A stretch of 64,000 bases of DNA from Micromonospora lupini str. Lupac 08 (GTDB taxonomy: Bacteria > Actinomycetota > Actinomycetes > Mycobacteriales > Micromonosporaceae), in NCBI RefSeq assembly GCF_000297395.2, contig NZ_HF570108.1:5379700-5443699 (forward strand), written 5' to 3'. The notes beneath the pieces are model-generated. The model made no database searches. It saw nothing but the letters and a program-made list of their open reading frames with translations, and was not told where the DNA came from. The translations under genes and the position numbers were made by a program. This document shows, piece by piece, positions 34,736 to 43,769 of this stretch. Position 1 is the stretch's first letter; each line of letters begins with the position of its first letter.

Positions 34736-36529
34736 GTGGACGTCGACGCCGGACACGGCGCCGCCCTGGGGGGCGCCCTGCCGACCCAGTCGGGTGAGCT
34801 GCCCCTGACCCGCCGACTGCGGTCGTTGCTCTCCTGGCCGACCACCGACTCCGACCCGGTCACCCACCTGGTCCGCACCCATCGGGGCATCCACGCCGGC
34901 ACCGACCCCGCCGTGCTGCGCCGGGCGTACACGATCGCGGAGAACATGCACCGCGGTCAGTTCCGCAAGAGCGGCGAACCGTACATCACCCACCCCCTCG
35001 CGGTGGCGCAGATCTGCGCCGAGCTGGGCATGGACACCACGACCCTGGTGGCGGCGCTGCTGCACGACACCGTCGAGGACACCCGCTACACGCTCCAGGC
35101 GCTGTCGGAGGACTTCGGCGGCGAGGTGGCCCACCTGGTCGACGGGGTGACGAAGTTCGACAAGGCGTTCTACGGCAAGGCCGCCGAGGCGGAGACGGTC
35201 CGCAAGATGATCGTCGCGGCCGCCAAGGACGTCCGGGTGCTGATCATCAAGCTGGCCGACCGGCTGCACAACATGCGCACCCTCGGTGTGCGCTCCGCCG
35301 CGTCGCGGGAACGGATCGCCCGCAAGACCCAGGAGGTGCTGGTCCCGCTCTGCGACCGGCTGGGCATCCAGACCCTCAAGCGCGAGCTGGACGACGTGGT
35401 GCTGCTGCACCTGGAGCCCGACGAGCACGCCCGGCTGGCCCGGCACGTGCACGACCGGCCCGGCTGGGACTCGTACCTCGACTCGGTGGTGGCACAGGCC
35501 CGGGTGGCGCTGCGCCGCAGCCGGGTCGACGCCATGGTGGGCCCGCGTCCCCGGCACCTCTACTCGATCTGGAAGGACACCATCGCCGGCGGCCACACCG
35601 CCCCGTACGACCTGCCCCGCATCTCGGTGGTGGTCGACGGCCCGGCCACCGACTGTTACGCCGCGCTGGGCGCGATCCACGGCACGTGGCGGCCCGTCCC
35701 GGGCCGTTTCAAGGACTTCATCGCCTCACCGAAGAACAACCTCTACCGCTCGCTGCACACGAGCATCTGCGGCCCACAGGACCGCACGGTGGAGGTGCTG
35801 ATCCGCACGGAGGAGATGCACCGTTCGGCCGAGTACGGCATCGCGGCCGACTTCCGCTTCCCGCGCTCGGGCAGCAGCAGCGCGGCGGCCCGGGCGGAGC
35901 AGTTGGACTGGCTGCGCCGCGTGCTCGACTGGGAGCCGGACGCCGCCGACCCGGCGCAGTTCTACGAGTCGCTGCGCTGCGACCTCGCCGAGGGCCAGAT
36001 CCAGGTCTTCGCCGACGGGCGTCAGGTCGTGCTGCCGGCCGGTGCCACACCTGTGGACCTGGCGTACGAGCTGGGCAGCCAGCGGGGCGACCACTGTCTC
36101 GCCGCCCGGATCAACGGCCGGCTGGCACCGCTGAGCTCGGAGCTGGACGAGGGCGACGTGGTGGAGATCTTCACCGAGAACGACGGCGACAACGGCTTCG
36201 AGGCCGGTGTGGCGCCGCGCGGCCCGCGCAAGGAGTGGCTGGGCTTCGTCAAGTCGCCGCACGCGCAGATGCAGATCAACAGGTGGTTCGCCGAGCACAC
36301 CGAGCCGGGCATCACGATCAGCGACAAGGTCCGCCTCGGCCGGGCCACCATCGGGCTCGCCCTGCGCCAGCACAACCGCGGCCTCGCCAGCGACCTGCCG
36401 CTGCTGCGGCTCTCCGAGGAACTGGGCTATCCCGACCTGGAGACCCTGCTCGTCGCGGTCTTCGACCGGGTGATCGAACCGGACACCGTGGTACGCCAGC
36501 TCATCGACCTGGTCGACCATCGACAGTGA
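34736..36529 (+). CDS. RelA/SpoT homologue lacking the ACT domain
   Basis: 597 residues from GTG 34736, with GAGGAGGT 7 nt upstream. HD hydrolase domain: ITHPLAVAQICAEL, AALLHDTVEDT and IKLADRLHNMRTLG are intact. Synthetase: RPRHLYSIWKD, PVPGRFKDFIASPKNN and YRSLHT with VEVLIRT keep the RxKD loop, but the usual DLxAIR is DLPRISVV and AAHW is AADF. A TGS domain (IQVFADGRQVVLPAG) and a short helical region end the protein; the zinc and ACT regulatory domains of Rel are absent. It may be an RshA-type second (p)ppGpp enzyme. A TAGGCT -10-like hexamer lies at 34640-34645. Confidence 0.88.
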   Translation: MDVDAGHGAALGGALPTQSGELPLTRRLRSLLSWPTTDSDPVTHLVRTHRGIHAGTDPAVLRRAYTIAENMHRGQFRKSGEPYITHPLAVAQICAELGMDTTTLVAALLHDTVEDTRYTLQALSEDFGGEVAHLVDGVTKFDKAFYGKAAEAETVRKMIVAAAKDVRVLIIKLADRLHNMRTLGVRSAASRERIARKTQEVLVPLCDRLGIQTLKRELDDVVLLHLEPDEHARLARHVHDRPGWDSYLDSVVAQARVALRRSRVDAMVGPRPRHLYSIWKDTIAGGHTAPYDLPRISVVVDGPATDCYAALGAIHGTWRPVPGRFKDFIASPKNNLYRSLHTSICGPQDRTVEVLIRTEEMHRSAEYGIAADFRFPRSGSSSAAARAEQLDWLRRVLDWEPDAADPAQFYESLRCDLAEGQIQVFADGRQVVLPAGATPVDLAYELGSQRGDHCLAARINGRLAPLSSELDEGDVVEIFTENDGDNGFEAGVAPRGPRKEWLGFVKSPHAQMQINRWFAEHTEPGITISDKVRLGRATIGLALRQHNRGLASDLPLLRLSEELGYPDLETLLVAVFDRVIEPDTVVRQLIDLVDHRQ

Positions 36530-36582
36530 CCGGCCGGCCCCCAGCGCGTCCGAGGGACATTCGTGACCACTAACCTGGGGTC

Positions 36583-37125
36583 ATGATCCCCCGTTCCCGC
36601 GCCACCGGTCGGGCCATCTTCTACCAGGCGTTCTACCGGCTACCGCTGCCGGTGCGCCGTCGCCTGGTCAAGCTGGCCGTGCCCAAGTACATCGTCGGGG
36701 CGGTCACGCTGGTCCGGGACACCGAGGCGACGGGTGCGGGCCGGCTGCTGATGCTGCGCCAGCCACCCGGCAAGGGCTGGTCGCTGCCCGCCGGCCTGCT
36801 CAACCGGGCCGAACCACCGGTCGTGGGCGCGGCCCGCGAGCTGTTCGAGGAGTCCGGCATCCGGCTACCGCCGTCCCGGCTGCGCCCGGCGGCGCCCAAC
36901 GCGATCGTGCACGCCAAGGGCTGGGTCGACATGGTCTTCGAGACGGAGGTGCCGGCGTCCCGCACCGAGCTGGCGGTCGACGGCGCGGAGGTCTTCGAGG
37001 CCGCCTGGCATCCGCTGGACGACCTGCCCAAGCTGACCTGGCCGACGGCCCGCCTGCTCGCCTACTACGACATCGGGCCGCTGGCCGGGCAGTTCCCGCC
37101 TCTGATCCCCGACGACCTGCCATGA
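36583..37125 (+). CDS. Nudix hydrolase
   Basis: 180 residues. The Nudix box is complete: G-LLNRA-E-PPVVGAA-RELFEESGI (~82-104), binding the metal ions for pyrophosphate bond cleavage. An N-terminal basic, hydrophobic stretch (IFYQAFYRLPLPVRRRLVKL) precedes the fold; it might be a membrane-associated helix. The substrate cannot be told. The stop overlaps the next start (ATGA), so it is coupled with the nucleotidyltransferase. Confidence 0.9.
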   Translation: MIPRSRATGRAIFYQAFYRLPLPVRRRLVKLAVPKYIVGAVTLVRDTEATGAGRLLMLRQPPGKGWSLPAGLLNRAEPPVVGAARELFEESGIRLPPSRLRPAAPNAIVHAKGWVDMVFETEVPASRTELAVDGAEVFEAAWHPLDDLPKLTWPTARLLAYYDIGPLAGQFPPLIPDDLP

Positions 37126-37991
37126 CCGCTCGGGCTTCCGTGCCGGACGAGTTGTGCGCGGTGGTGCTCGCCGCGGGTGAGGGCACCAGGCTGCGCCCGC
37201 TCACCGCACGGGTGCCCAAGGCGCTCTGCCCGGTCGGCAACGTGGCACTGCTGGACCGGGCGCTGGCCCGCCTGACCGGCCTCGGCCTGAGCGGTCCGGC
37301 ACGCGTCGCGGTGAACGCCTGCTACCTCGCCGACCAGGTGGTCGTACACGTCGACGATCGCGCCCACCTGTCGGTGGAGCCCGGCGACCCGCTCGGCACC
37401 GCCGGTGGGGTGGCCAACCTGCGAGACTGGATCGACGGCCGGCCGGTGCTGGTCGGCAACGCCGACGCGTACCTGGCCGACGCCGCCACTCCCCCGGGCC
37501 CCGACGTGGCCGCGCTGCTGGACGGCTGGGACGGCACCTCGGTACGCCTGCTCGGGCAGCCCGCCGCCGACCCGACGGCGCCCGGCACCTTCGCCGGGCA
37601 CTGCTTCACCGGGTTCTCGCTGCTGCCGTGGCGGCTGGTCCGCGACCTGCCGCTGGTCTTCTCCGACCTGGTACGCGCCGTGTGGCGGCCGGCCGAGGCG
37701 GCCGGCGCGCTGGAGGTGGTCCCCTACCCGGGCACCTTCTACGACACCGGCACCCCCGCCGACTACCTGGCGGCCAACCTGCACGCCGCCGCCGGCGGTG
37801 CTCTCGTCGACCCGTCCGCGACGGTGACCGGGCGCTGCGTGGAGTCGGTGGTCGGCGCGGGCGCACGGGTGGACGGCGAGGTGCGCCGCACGGTGGTGTG
37901 GCCGGGCGCGCTCGTGCGCGACGGCGAACGGCTGCACGACGTGATCCGGTTCGGCGACGACTGCACGGTCCAGGCCGCGGCACACGGCTGA
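37122..37991 (+). CDS. sugar-1-phosphate nucleotidyltransferase family protein
   Basis: 289 residues. The NTP-binding signature VVLAAGEGTRLRPLTARVPK (~14-33) and PLGTAGGVANL, VGNADAYL and FYDTGTPADYLAANL mark the mannose-1-phosphate guanylyltransferase/glucose-1-phosphate thymidylyltransferase fold; a short left-handed helix-like tail follows (VDPSATVTGRCVESVVGAGA). It makes a nucleotide sugar, most likely NDP-mannose or -glucose. It is coupled to the Nudix gene, which could clean up or edit nucleotide sugars. Confidence 0.85.
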   Translation: MTARASVPDELCAVVLAAGEGTRLRPLTARVPKALCPVGNVALLDRALARLTGLGLSGPARVAVNACYLADQVVVHVDDRAHLSVEPGDPLGTAGGVANLRDWIDGRPVLVGNADAYLADAATPPGPDVAALLDGWDGTSVRLLGQPAADPTAPGTFAGHCFTGFSLLPWRLVRDLPLVFSDLVRAVWRPAEAAGALEVVPYPGTFYDTGTPADYLAANLHAAAGGALVDPSATVTGRCVESVVGAGARVDGEVRRTVVWPGALVRDGERLHDVIRFGDDCTVQAAAHG

Positions 37992-38120
37992 GCCCGACGC
38001 AGAGCCACGCGCCGCACCGGGGTCAGGTCGACGAACCCGACCCGACGGGGTACGCCCTCTCCCGGTCCAGCCGGAGACATCTAGCATGGGCGACGACGCC
38101 GACGAACGGAGAATTGCCCC

Positions 38121-38408
38121 GTGATCACCGCGATCGTGCTGATCGACTGCGCCACCGACGCGATTCCCGAGGTGGCGGAGACCCTGGCCAATGTCACAGG
38201 CGTCAGCGAGGTCTACTCGGTGGCCGGGCACGTCGACCTCATCGCCATCGTCCGGGTCCGCGAGTTCGACCAGATCGCCCAGGTCATCGCGGGCAGCATC
38301 TCCAAGGTGCCGGGTGTGCTGAACACGGAGTCGCACATCGCGTTCCGGGCGTACTCCCAGCTCGACCTTGAGGAGACGTTCGCGATCGGCCTCGCCGACG
38401 CCGACTGA
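38121..38408 (+). CDS. stand-alone Lrp/AsnC RAM domain protein
   Basis: 95 residues from GTG 38121; CGGAGAA lies 10 nt upstream. The whole protein is one ACT-like RAM domain (ITAIVLIDCATDAIPEVAET, VSEVYSVAGHVDLIAIVRVR, VPGVLNTESHIAF), without any DNA-binding part. Full AsnC regulators are ~150 residues with an N-terminal helix-turn-helix, here absent and not found just upstream. Such proteins bind amino acids and may modulate partner regulators. It is followed by a bidirectional terminator. Confidence 0.85.
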   Translation: MITAIVLIDCATDAIPEVAETLANVTGVSEVYSVAGHVDLIAIVRVREFDQIAQVIAGSISKVPGVLNTESHIAFRAYSQLDLEETFAIGLADAD

Positions 38409-38424
38409 CCCGCCAGGCCGCGTG

Positions 38425-38481
38425 GACGGCCGGTGCCGGACGCGGCGCGGCCGGCCCACCCGTGCGGGTGGACCGGCCGTC
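38425..38481. terminator. bidirectional terminator between AsnC-RAM and DUF4142 genes
   Basis: GACGGCCGGT (38425-38434) pairs perfectly with ACCGGCCGTC (38472-38481). Inside, CCACCCG (38456-38462) pairs with CGGGTGG (38465-38471). The two genes converge here. Confidence 0.65.
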
Positions 38482-38495
38482 TGCCTGCCGCTAGG

Positions 38496-39176
38496 TCAGC
38501 TCTCGCTGGGAGCGGGCCGCTCGGTGGTGCCGAGGCCCGGTTCCGGGGACTCGGTGATGCCACCACTCGGAGCGGGCGACTCGGTGACGCCACCCGGAGC
38601 CGGCGACGAGGTACCCGGGCTGGGCGTACCGCTGGCGCTGGTCTGCGGGACCGGGATGCCCAGCTGGTTGGCGAGCTGGACCAGCTCGTCGTAGTGCGCC
38701 TGCAGCGTCGGCAGGGCGGTCTGGGCCAACTGGACCACCGACTGCTCGGAGCCCTGCGAGATCTCCGTCTGGGTGGCCTGGATGGCCTGGACGTGACCGG
38801 CCAGCTCACTGGTCACCCAGAGCCTGTCGAACTCCGCGCCGCTAACGTTGTTCAGCTTGTCGATGACCGCCTGCTGATCGGTCGTGGGCTCGTTGGGCAG
38901 TTCGACGTTGAGCTGGGACGCAGTCTGCTGCACCGTCTGGTCCAGCTGGGTGTGGTCGGTCTTGAACATCGCGCCCAGGTCCTTGACCCCCTGGTTCTGG
39001 CCCTTCTGCTGAGCCAGGTCACCGGCGGTGATCTCGAACAGGTTCACCTGGTGCACCGCCTGCAGATACTGGGTGTCCTGCGTCGACGGCTGTGCCGCGG
39101 CCTGCGCGGCCACGGCCGGCGCGACACCTACCAGCACCAGTGCGGCCAACAGGCCGAGGCGTTTGAGACCCAACAT
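38496..39176 (-). CDS. secreted DUF4142 protein
   Basis: 226 residues from ATG 39176 with CAAGGGGGGAAG upstream. Signal peptide: KRLGLLAALVLVGVAPAVAA, cleavage near AAQA (~24). The DUF4142 domain is a four-helix ferritin-like bundle (TQYLQAVHQVNLFEITAGDL, TDHTQLDQTVQQTASQLN, WVTSELAGHVQAIQATQTE), with His/Glu that could bind metal. The last ~45 residues are a Ser/Pro/Gly-rich tail with TESPAPSGGITESPEP-type short repeats, probably a surface linker. It was seen as monocistronic; upstream lies the qcr terminator. Confidence 0.85.
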   Translation of the reverse strand: MLGLKRLGLLAALVLVGVAPAVAAQAAAQPSTQDTQYLQAVHQVNLFEITAGDLAQQKGQNQGVKDLGAMFKTDHTQLDQTVQQTASQLNVELPNEPTTDQQAVIDKLNNVSGAEFDRLWVTSELAGHVQAIQATQTEISQGSEQSVVQLAQTALPTLQAHYDELVQLANQLGIPVPQTSASGTPSPGTSSPAPGGVTESPAPSGGITESPEPGLGTTERPAPSES

Positions 39177-39317
39177 GCTTCCCCCCCTTGAGACGTTGGA
39201 CCGCACGGATACCCGGCTCACGGGGGTTATTCCTGCGATCGCCCGGCGCGCGGGGTGCACCGGTCCCGCCGTGGCCGTCCGGCTCCTGCTCGGATGGGCG
39301 ACGGCACGCCGACAACG

Positions 39318-39353
39318 ACGTGGCGCCCGCCGGAAGTCCGGCGGGCGCCACGT
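39318..39353. terminator. perfect 17-bp terminator of the ctaE-qcrCAB operon
   Basis: ACGTGGCGCCCGCCGGA (39318-39334) pairs without mismatch with TCCGGCGGGCGCCACGT (39337-39353). It lies 16 bp after the minus-strand qcrB stop (39369). Confidence 0.85.
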
Positions 39354-39368
39354 TCGGTGCAGTCGGGG

Positions 39369-41000
39369 TCAGTGGCGGCTCTCGCCGCTGCCGATCTCCG
39401 CGCGCTCGGGCCGGGGCTCGACCGGCGGGTGACCCGGCGAGACCGGCGCCTCGACCGGCTTCTCGATCGGGTAGAAGAAGCCCCGGACCGCCGGGCCGAG
39501 AGCCCCGAGCCGGTTCATCTTCTTCGGCACCACCCAGCCGACGTAGTCCAACTCACCGTGGCCGTCCGCGTGCCCGTTCGCCGCGCTGAGCGGCTGGTGC
39601 ACCTCGACGAACCGGCCGTCCGGCAGGCGCCGGATGATGCCGGTCTCCACGCCGTGCGCGAGCACCTCCCGGTCGTGCTGCTGCAGACCCAGGCAGAGCC
39701 GGTAGGTGACGTAGTACGCCAGCGGCGGGACCACGAGCAGGCCGACGCGGCCCGCCCAGGTCATCGCGTTCAGGCTGATCTGGAACTTGTCGGCGATCAC
39801 GTCGTTGCCGCCCGACAGGGTCAGCACCACGTAGAAGGAGACCGCCATGGCGCCGACGGCCGTACGGGCCGGAACGTCGCGGGGCCGCTGGAGCAGGTTG
39901 TGGCTCTTGCGGTCCTTGAGGTGCCGGGCCTCCAGGAACGGGTACATCGTCGACAGGCCGACCAGGATGCCGGGCAGCACGACAGTCGGCCAGAACAGCG
40001 GCGGGATGACGTACCCGTCGCCGATCGGGATGTTGAGCTCCCAGGCCGGCATGAGTCGGGTCGAGCCGTCGAGGAACATGACGTACCAGTCGGGCTGGCT
40101 GGCGGCCGAGACCACCCACGCCTCGTACGGGCCGAACAGCCAGATCGGGTTGATCTGGAACAGACCGCCCAGCAGCGCGATGACGCCGAAGACGACCATG
40201 AAGAAGCCGCCCTGCTTCAGCGCGTAGCGGGGGAACATCCGCTCGCCGACCACGTTGCCGTTGGTCCGGCCGGGGCCGGGCCACTGGGTGTGCTTCTGCT
40301 TGAAGACCAGGCCCAGGTGGGCGCTGATCAGCGCGAGCAGCAGACCCGGGATCAGCAGGACGTGAGCGATGAAGAACCGGCTGATGATGATCGTGCCGGG
40401 GAACTCGCCACCGAAGATCGACGACGTGAGCCAGGAGCCGATCACCGGGATGGACAGCATGATCGCCGAGGCGATCCGCAGGCCGGTGCCGGACAGGCCG
40501 TCGTCCGGCAGCGAGTAGCCGGTGAAGCCGGCCAGGAAGCCGACCCAGAACAGCAGCGAGCCGATGATCCAGTTGGTCTCGCGCGGCTTGCGGAACGCGC
40601 CGGTGAAGAACACCCGCAGCATGTGCACGACGATCGCGGCCATGAACAGCAGCGCCGCCCAGTGGTGCATCTGCCGCATCACCAGGCCGCCGCGGACGTC
40701 GAACGACAGGTCCAGGCTGGAGGCGTACGCGGCGGACATCGGCGTGCCCTGCAACGGCGCGTAGCTGCCGTCGTAGACCACCTCGGTCATCGCCGGCTCG
40801 TAGAAGAAGGTGAGGAACACACCGGTCAGGAGCAGCACGATGAACGAGAACAGCGCGATCTCGCCCAGCAGGAACGACCAGTGGTCCGGGAAGACCTTGT
40901 TCAGCAGCCGACGGAGCGGGGTCGCCACCTGGAAGCGGTCGTCCACCCCCACTGCGGCCTTGCCCGGCGTGGCCGCCAGGTCAAACTTTCGACGCTTCAT
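39369..41000 (-). CDS. qcrB: cytochrome bc1 complex cytochrome b subunit
   Basis: 543 residues, longer than mitochondrial cytochrome b, as in Actinobacteria. It holds hemes bL and bH and the quinol sites of complex III. Heme ligand His pairs lie in MRQMHHWAALLFMAAIVVHM and FIAHVLLIPGLLLALISAHL. The quinol-oxidation loop motif is PDWY (ASQPDWYVMF), the actinobacterial form of PEWY. Eight or more membrane helices are visible. It overlaps the qcrA stop by 4 bp. Last gene of ctaE-qcrC-qcrA-qcrB. Confidence 0.97.
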   Translation of the reverse strand: MKRRKFDLAATPGKAAVGVDDRFQVATPLRRLLNKVFPDHWSFLLGEIALFSFIVLLLTGVFLTFFYEPAMTEVVYDGSYAPLQGTPMSAAYASSLDLSFDVRGGLVMRQMHHWAALLFMAAIVVHMLRVFFTGAFRKPRETNWIIGSLLFWVGFLAGFTGYSLPDDGLSGTGLRIASAIMLSIPVIGSWLTSSIFGGEFPGTIIISRFFIAHVLLIPGLLLALISAHLGLVFKQKHTQWPGPGRTNGNVVGERMFPRYALKQGGFFMVVFGVIALLGGLFQINPIWLFGPYEAWVVSAASQPDWYVMFLDGSTRLMPAWELNIPIGDGYVIPPLFWPTVVLPGILVGLSTMYPFLEARHLKDRKSHNLLQRPRDVPARTAVGAMAVSFYVVLTLSGGNDVIADKFQISLNAMTWAGRVGLLVVPPLAYYVTYRLCLGLQQHDREVLAHGVETGIIRRLPDGRFVEVHQPLSAANGHADGHGELDYVGWVVPKKMNRLGALGPAVRGFFYPIEKPVEAPVSPGHPPVEPRPERAEIGSGESRH

Positions 41001-42085
41001 GGCCGCTCCCAGAAGTCAGGCCCGATGGTCTCGGTGTAGTCGGACTTCGCCACGAAGAAGCCCTCGGAGTCCACCTCGATCGGCAGCTGCGGCAGCCGCC
41101 GGCTGGCGGGGCCGAAGACGGGCCGGGCGTTGTCGGTGATCAGGAACTGGGACTGGTGGCACGGGCAGAGCAGCCGGTTGGTCTGCTGCTCGAACAGGCT
41201 CGCGGGGCAGCCGGCGTGCGTGCAGATCTTGGAGAACGCCGCGTAGTTGCCCCACATGAAGTCGCCGTGGCCGATCCGCTCGTTGGCCCGGCGTGACTCC
41301 TGGGCGTCCGAGTCACGCAGGTGGATCAGCAGCGTCGGCGAGTCGGCGTGCCTGTTGCTCACACCGTGCTCGATGCCCGGGAAGACCGTCAGCTGGCCGC
41401 CGGTGCTGATGTCCGCCGGGCGCACCGGACGGCCGTCCTCGCGGACGAGGCGGATCCGCTGGCCGCCCTCGGCGGTGGCGAACCCGGTGGTGAACATCTG
41501 GTTGTTCTTGTGCGGCTGCGAGATCAGACCGCCGACCAGCGGCGCCGCCGCGACCGCGGCGACCGGCGCGAGGCCGGCCAGCAGCGAGATGCCGAGCAGC
41601 GGACGACGCTTCACACCCAGCTCGTCGGCCATGTAGAGCATGGTCTGGCCGGTGATGGTGCGACCGTCGGCGTCCACCGCGCCCTCGTGCCGGTCCTGGA
41701 TCGAGACCTCCTTGGGCAGCAACTTCTTGCCCCAGGTCAGGATGCCGAAGCCGACGGCGAGCAGCGCGATGCCGAGGGTGGCGCCCAGCAGCGGGGTGTA
41801 GAACTTGTCGCCGCCGCGGCCCGGCGCGTACTGCCACGGCCACCAGATGTAGATGGCCAGGAACGCGGTCGCCGCCAGGCCGGTGATCAGGAAGAAGCCG
41901 GCCACCACCCGGGTCAGCCGACGCTCGGCCTTCGTGCCGGGCAGCACCTGGGGCTCGTAGTGCACGATCTCGATGTCGTCACGACGCGCGCCCTCACGGA
42001 CGATGTCGAACCGGGTCAGCCCGGGGTCGTTCACGTCGAGCGGCTCCCGGCCCTGCGGGGCCTGGTGCTCGGTGTGCGTGCTCAT
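40997..42085 (-). CDS. qcrA: cytochrome bc1 complex Rieske iron-sulfur subunit
   Basis: 362 residues. About three N-terminal membrane helices (VVAGFFLITGLAATAFLAIY, LGATLGIALLAVGFGILT, ISLLAGLAPVAAVAAAPLVG), the actinobacterial QcrA layout, precede the Rieske fold. The 2Fe-2S ligands are CTHAGCPAS and CPCHQSQF near ~305-330, each with Cys and His. It takes electrons from quinol in cytochrome b and passes them to the QcrC hemes. The start follows qcrC by 64 bp and overlaps qcrB by ATGA. Confidence 0.97.
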   Translation of the reverse strand: MSTHTEHQAPQGREPLDVNDPGLTRFDIVREGARRDDIEIVHYEPQVLPGTKAERRLTRVVAGFFLITGLAATAFLAIYIWWPWQYAPGRGGDKFYTPLLGATLGIALLAVGFGILTWGKKLLPKEVSIQDRHEGAVDADGRTITGQTMLYMADELGVKRRPLLGISLLAGLAPVAAVAAAPLVGGLISQPHKNNQMFTTGFATAEGGQRIRLVREDGRPVRPADISTGGQLTVFPGIEHGVSNRHADSPTLLIHLRDSDAQESRRANERIGHGDFMWGNYAAFSKICTHAGCPASLFEQQTNRLLCPCHQSQFLITDNARPVFGPASRRLPQLPIEVDSEGFFVAKSDYTETIGPDFWERP

Positions 42086-42149
42086 GCCGTCACCTCGCTA
42101 CGGGTGGCGCCGAGCGGCACCACGGCACTGAATCTGACGATCCGCTCGG

Positions 42150-42989
42150 TCACGACTTACCCGCAATCCACAGGCTAGCGAACACGAGCGCCACAATGCC
42201 AACCAGGAAGATCGCCAGGCCCTCGGTGGACGGCCCGTACCGACCGAGGTTGAACCCGCCCGGGTCCTGGTCGGTCTTCAGCGTCTCCTGGATGTAGGCG
42301 ATGATGTCGGCCTTCTGCTCCGGCGTGATCTGGTTGTCGCCGAACACCGGCATGTTCTGCGGGCCGCTCAGCATCGCCGCGTAGATCTGCCGGTCGGTCG
42401 CCGGGTGCAGGCTCGGGGCGAACTTGCCCGACGAGAGCGCGCCACCGCCGCCGCCGAAGGCGTGGCACTGCGAGCAGTTGATCCGGAACAGCTCGCCGCC
42501 GGCCGCGACGTTGCCGTCCTCGTGGAGGTTGTCCTCGGTGCCCGGGACGACCGGGCCGCCACCCAGCTCCTGGACGTACTGGCCGAGCTGGCGGACCTGC
42601 TCGTCGGTGAAGACCGGCGGCTTGCGGTGCGCCTGGGCCTCCTGGCGGGCCAGCGGCATACGGCCCGAGCTGACCTGGAACTCGACCGAGGCCGCGCCGA
42701 CGCCGATCAGGCTCGGCCCGCGACCCTCGACGCCCTGGGCGTTGCGTCCGTGGCAGGTCACACAGCTCACGTCGAACAGCGCCTTGCCCTCGGCTGCGGC
42801 GCCGGTCAGCGGCGGATTGTCCTGCGCCTGCGCACCGGGGGCGAAGACGGTGTAGGCGCCGCCGGCGAGCATCAGCGCGGCGAACAGCCGGACCGCGGCG
42901 CCCAGCCGGCGGCGGCCCCTGCTGCGCGCGGCGGGCCGCCCGCGCAACCGCGCGAGCAGGCCGCGTCGGCGGTCGTTGTCAGAAGTCAT
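42150..42989 (-). CDS. qcrC: cytochrome bc1 complex diheme cytochrome c subunit
   Basis: 279 residues. An N-terminal basic stretch and helix (AVRLFAALMLAGGAYTVFAP) precede two c-type heme motifs, SCVTCHGRN and NCSQCHAFG, each CxxCH. Two cytochrome c folds with the Met ligand regions follow (MPLARQEAQ; GPQNMPVFGD). A C-terminal helix (GLAIFLVGIVALVFASLWIA) anchors it. The diheme arrangement replaces soluble cytochrome c and links bc1 directly to the aa3 oxidase, as in Corynebacterium and Mycobacterium. Confidence 0.97.
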   Translation of the reverse strand: MTSDNDRRRGLLARLRGRPAARSRGRRRLGAAVRLFAALMLAGGAYTVFAPGAQAQDNPPLTGAAAEGKALFDVSCVTCHGRNAQGVEGRGPSLIGVGAASVEFQVSSGRMPLARQEAQAHRKPPVFTDEQVRQLGQYVQELGGGPVVPGTEDNLHEDGNVAAGGELFRINCSQCHAFGGGGGALSSGKFAPSLHPATDRQIYAAMLSGPQNMPVFGDNQITPEQKADIIAYIQETLKTDQDPGGFNLGRYGPSTEGLAIFLVGIVALVFASLWIAGKS

Positions 42990-43061
42990 GACCTGTGTCC
43001 TTAACCGGTTGGACCTTGTCTCAGGGGACGGAGCAGCGGCGCGGTTCGTGACGCGCCAAGA

Positions 43062-43661
43062 TCACTGAAGCCAGTAGATCATGGCGTACAGCCCGATCCA
43101 CACGACGTCGACGAAGTGCCAGTAGTACGACACGACGATCGCCGAGGTCGCCTGCGCCGGGGTGAACCGACCCATGGTCGTGCGGACCATGAAGATGATG
43201 AAGGCGATCAGACCGCCGGTCACGTGCAGGCCGTGGAAGCCGGTCGTCAGGTAGAACATCGAGCCGTAACCGTCGACGTTGAGCTTGACGCCGTCCTCCA
43301 CCAGGTGGCGGTACTCGTTCACCTGGCCGAGCACGAAGATCAGGCCCATCACGAAGGTGACGGTGAACCAGCGTCGCAGCGCGTGCACGTCACCCTTCTC
43401 CGCCGCGAAGACGCCGAGCTGGCAGGTCACCGAGGACAGCACGAGGATCACCGTGAAGGTGGTCGCGTACGGGATGTTCAGCGACTCGGTGTGCTTCTCC
43501 CACTGCTCCGGCGCTGCCGCACGGATCGAGAAGTACATCGCGAAGAGCGCCGCGAAGAACATGAGTTCGCTGGAGAGCCACACGATCGTCCCGACGCTGA
43601 CCATGTTGGGTCGCGTCAGAGAGTGGATCCGGCTCTTGTCAATGGCTGGGGCCGCAGTCAC
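43062..43661 (-). CDS. ctaE: cytochrome c oxidase subunit III
   Basis: 199 residues from GTG 43661, with five membrane helices (for example WLSSELMFFAALFAMYFSIR and WFTVTFVMGLIFVLGQVNEY, then FYLTTGFHGLHVTGGLIAFI). This is the short bacterial form. It begins the ctaE-qcrCAB operon, matching the actinobacterial order. No Shine-Dalgarno is seen; TAATGA/AATAAT hexamers lie 4-6 nt before the GTG on the coding strand, consistent with a leaderless transcript. It is divergent from ctaG. Confidence 0.95.
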   Translation of the reverse strand: MTAAPAIDKSRIHSLTRPNMVSVGTIVWLSSELMFFAALFAMYFSIRAAAPEQWEKHTESLNIPYATTFTVILVLSSVTCQLGVFAAEKGDVHALRRWFTVTFVMGLIFVLGQVNEYRHLVEDGVKLNVDGYGSMFYLTTGFHGLHVTGGLIAFIIFMVRTTMGRFTPAQATSAIVVSYYWHFVDVVWIGLYAMIYWLQ

Positions 43662-43769
43662 GCCGTCATTATTGCCCCTGACCGGGGCCGGCGATCAGCG
43701 GGGTGGCAAACCTGCGCCTTCCGTGGCCCGACCGTCGGGGTCCGGTTCGCCTGGCCTAGCCTGAAAAGC

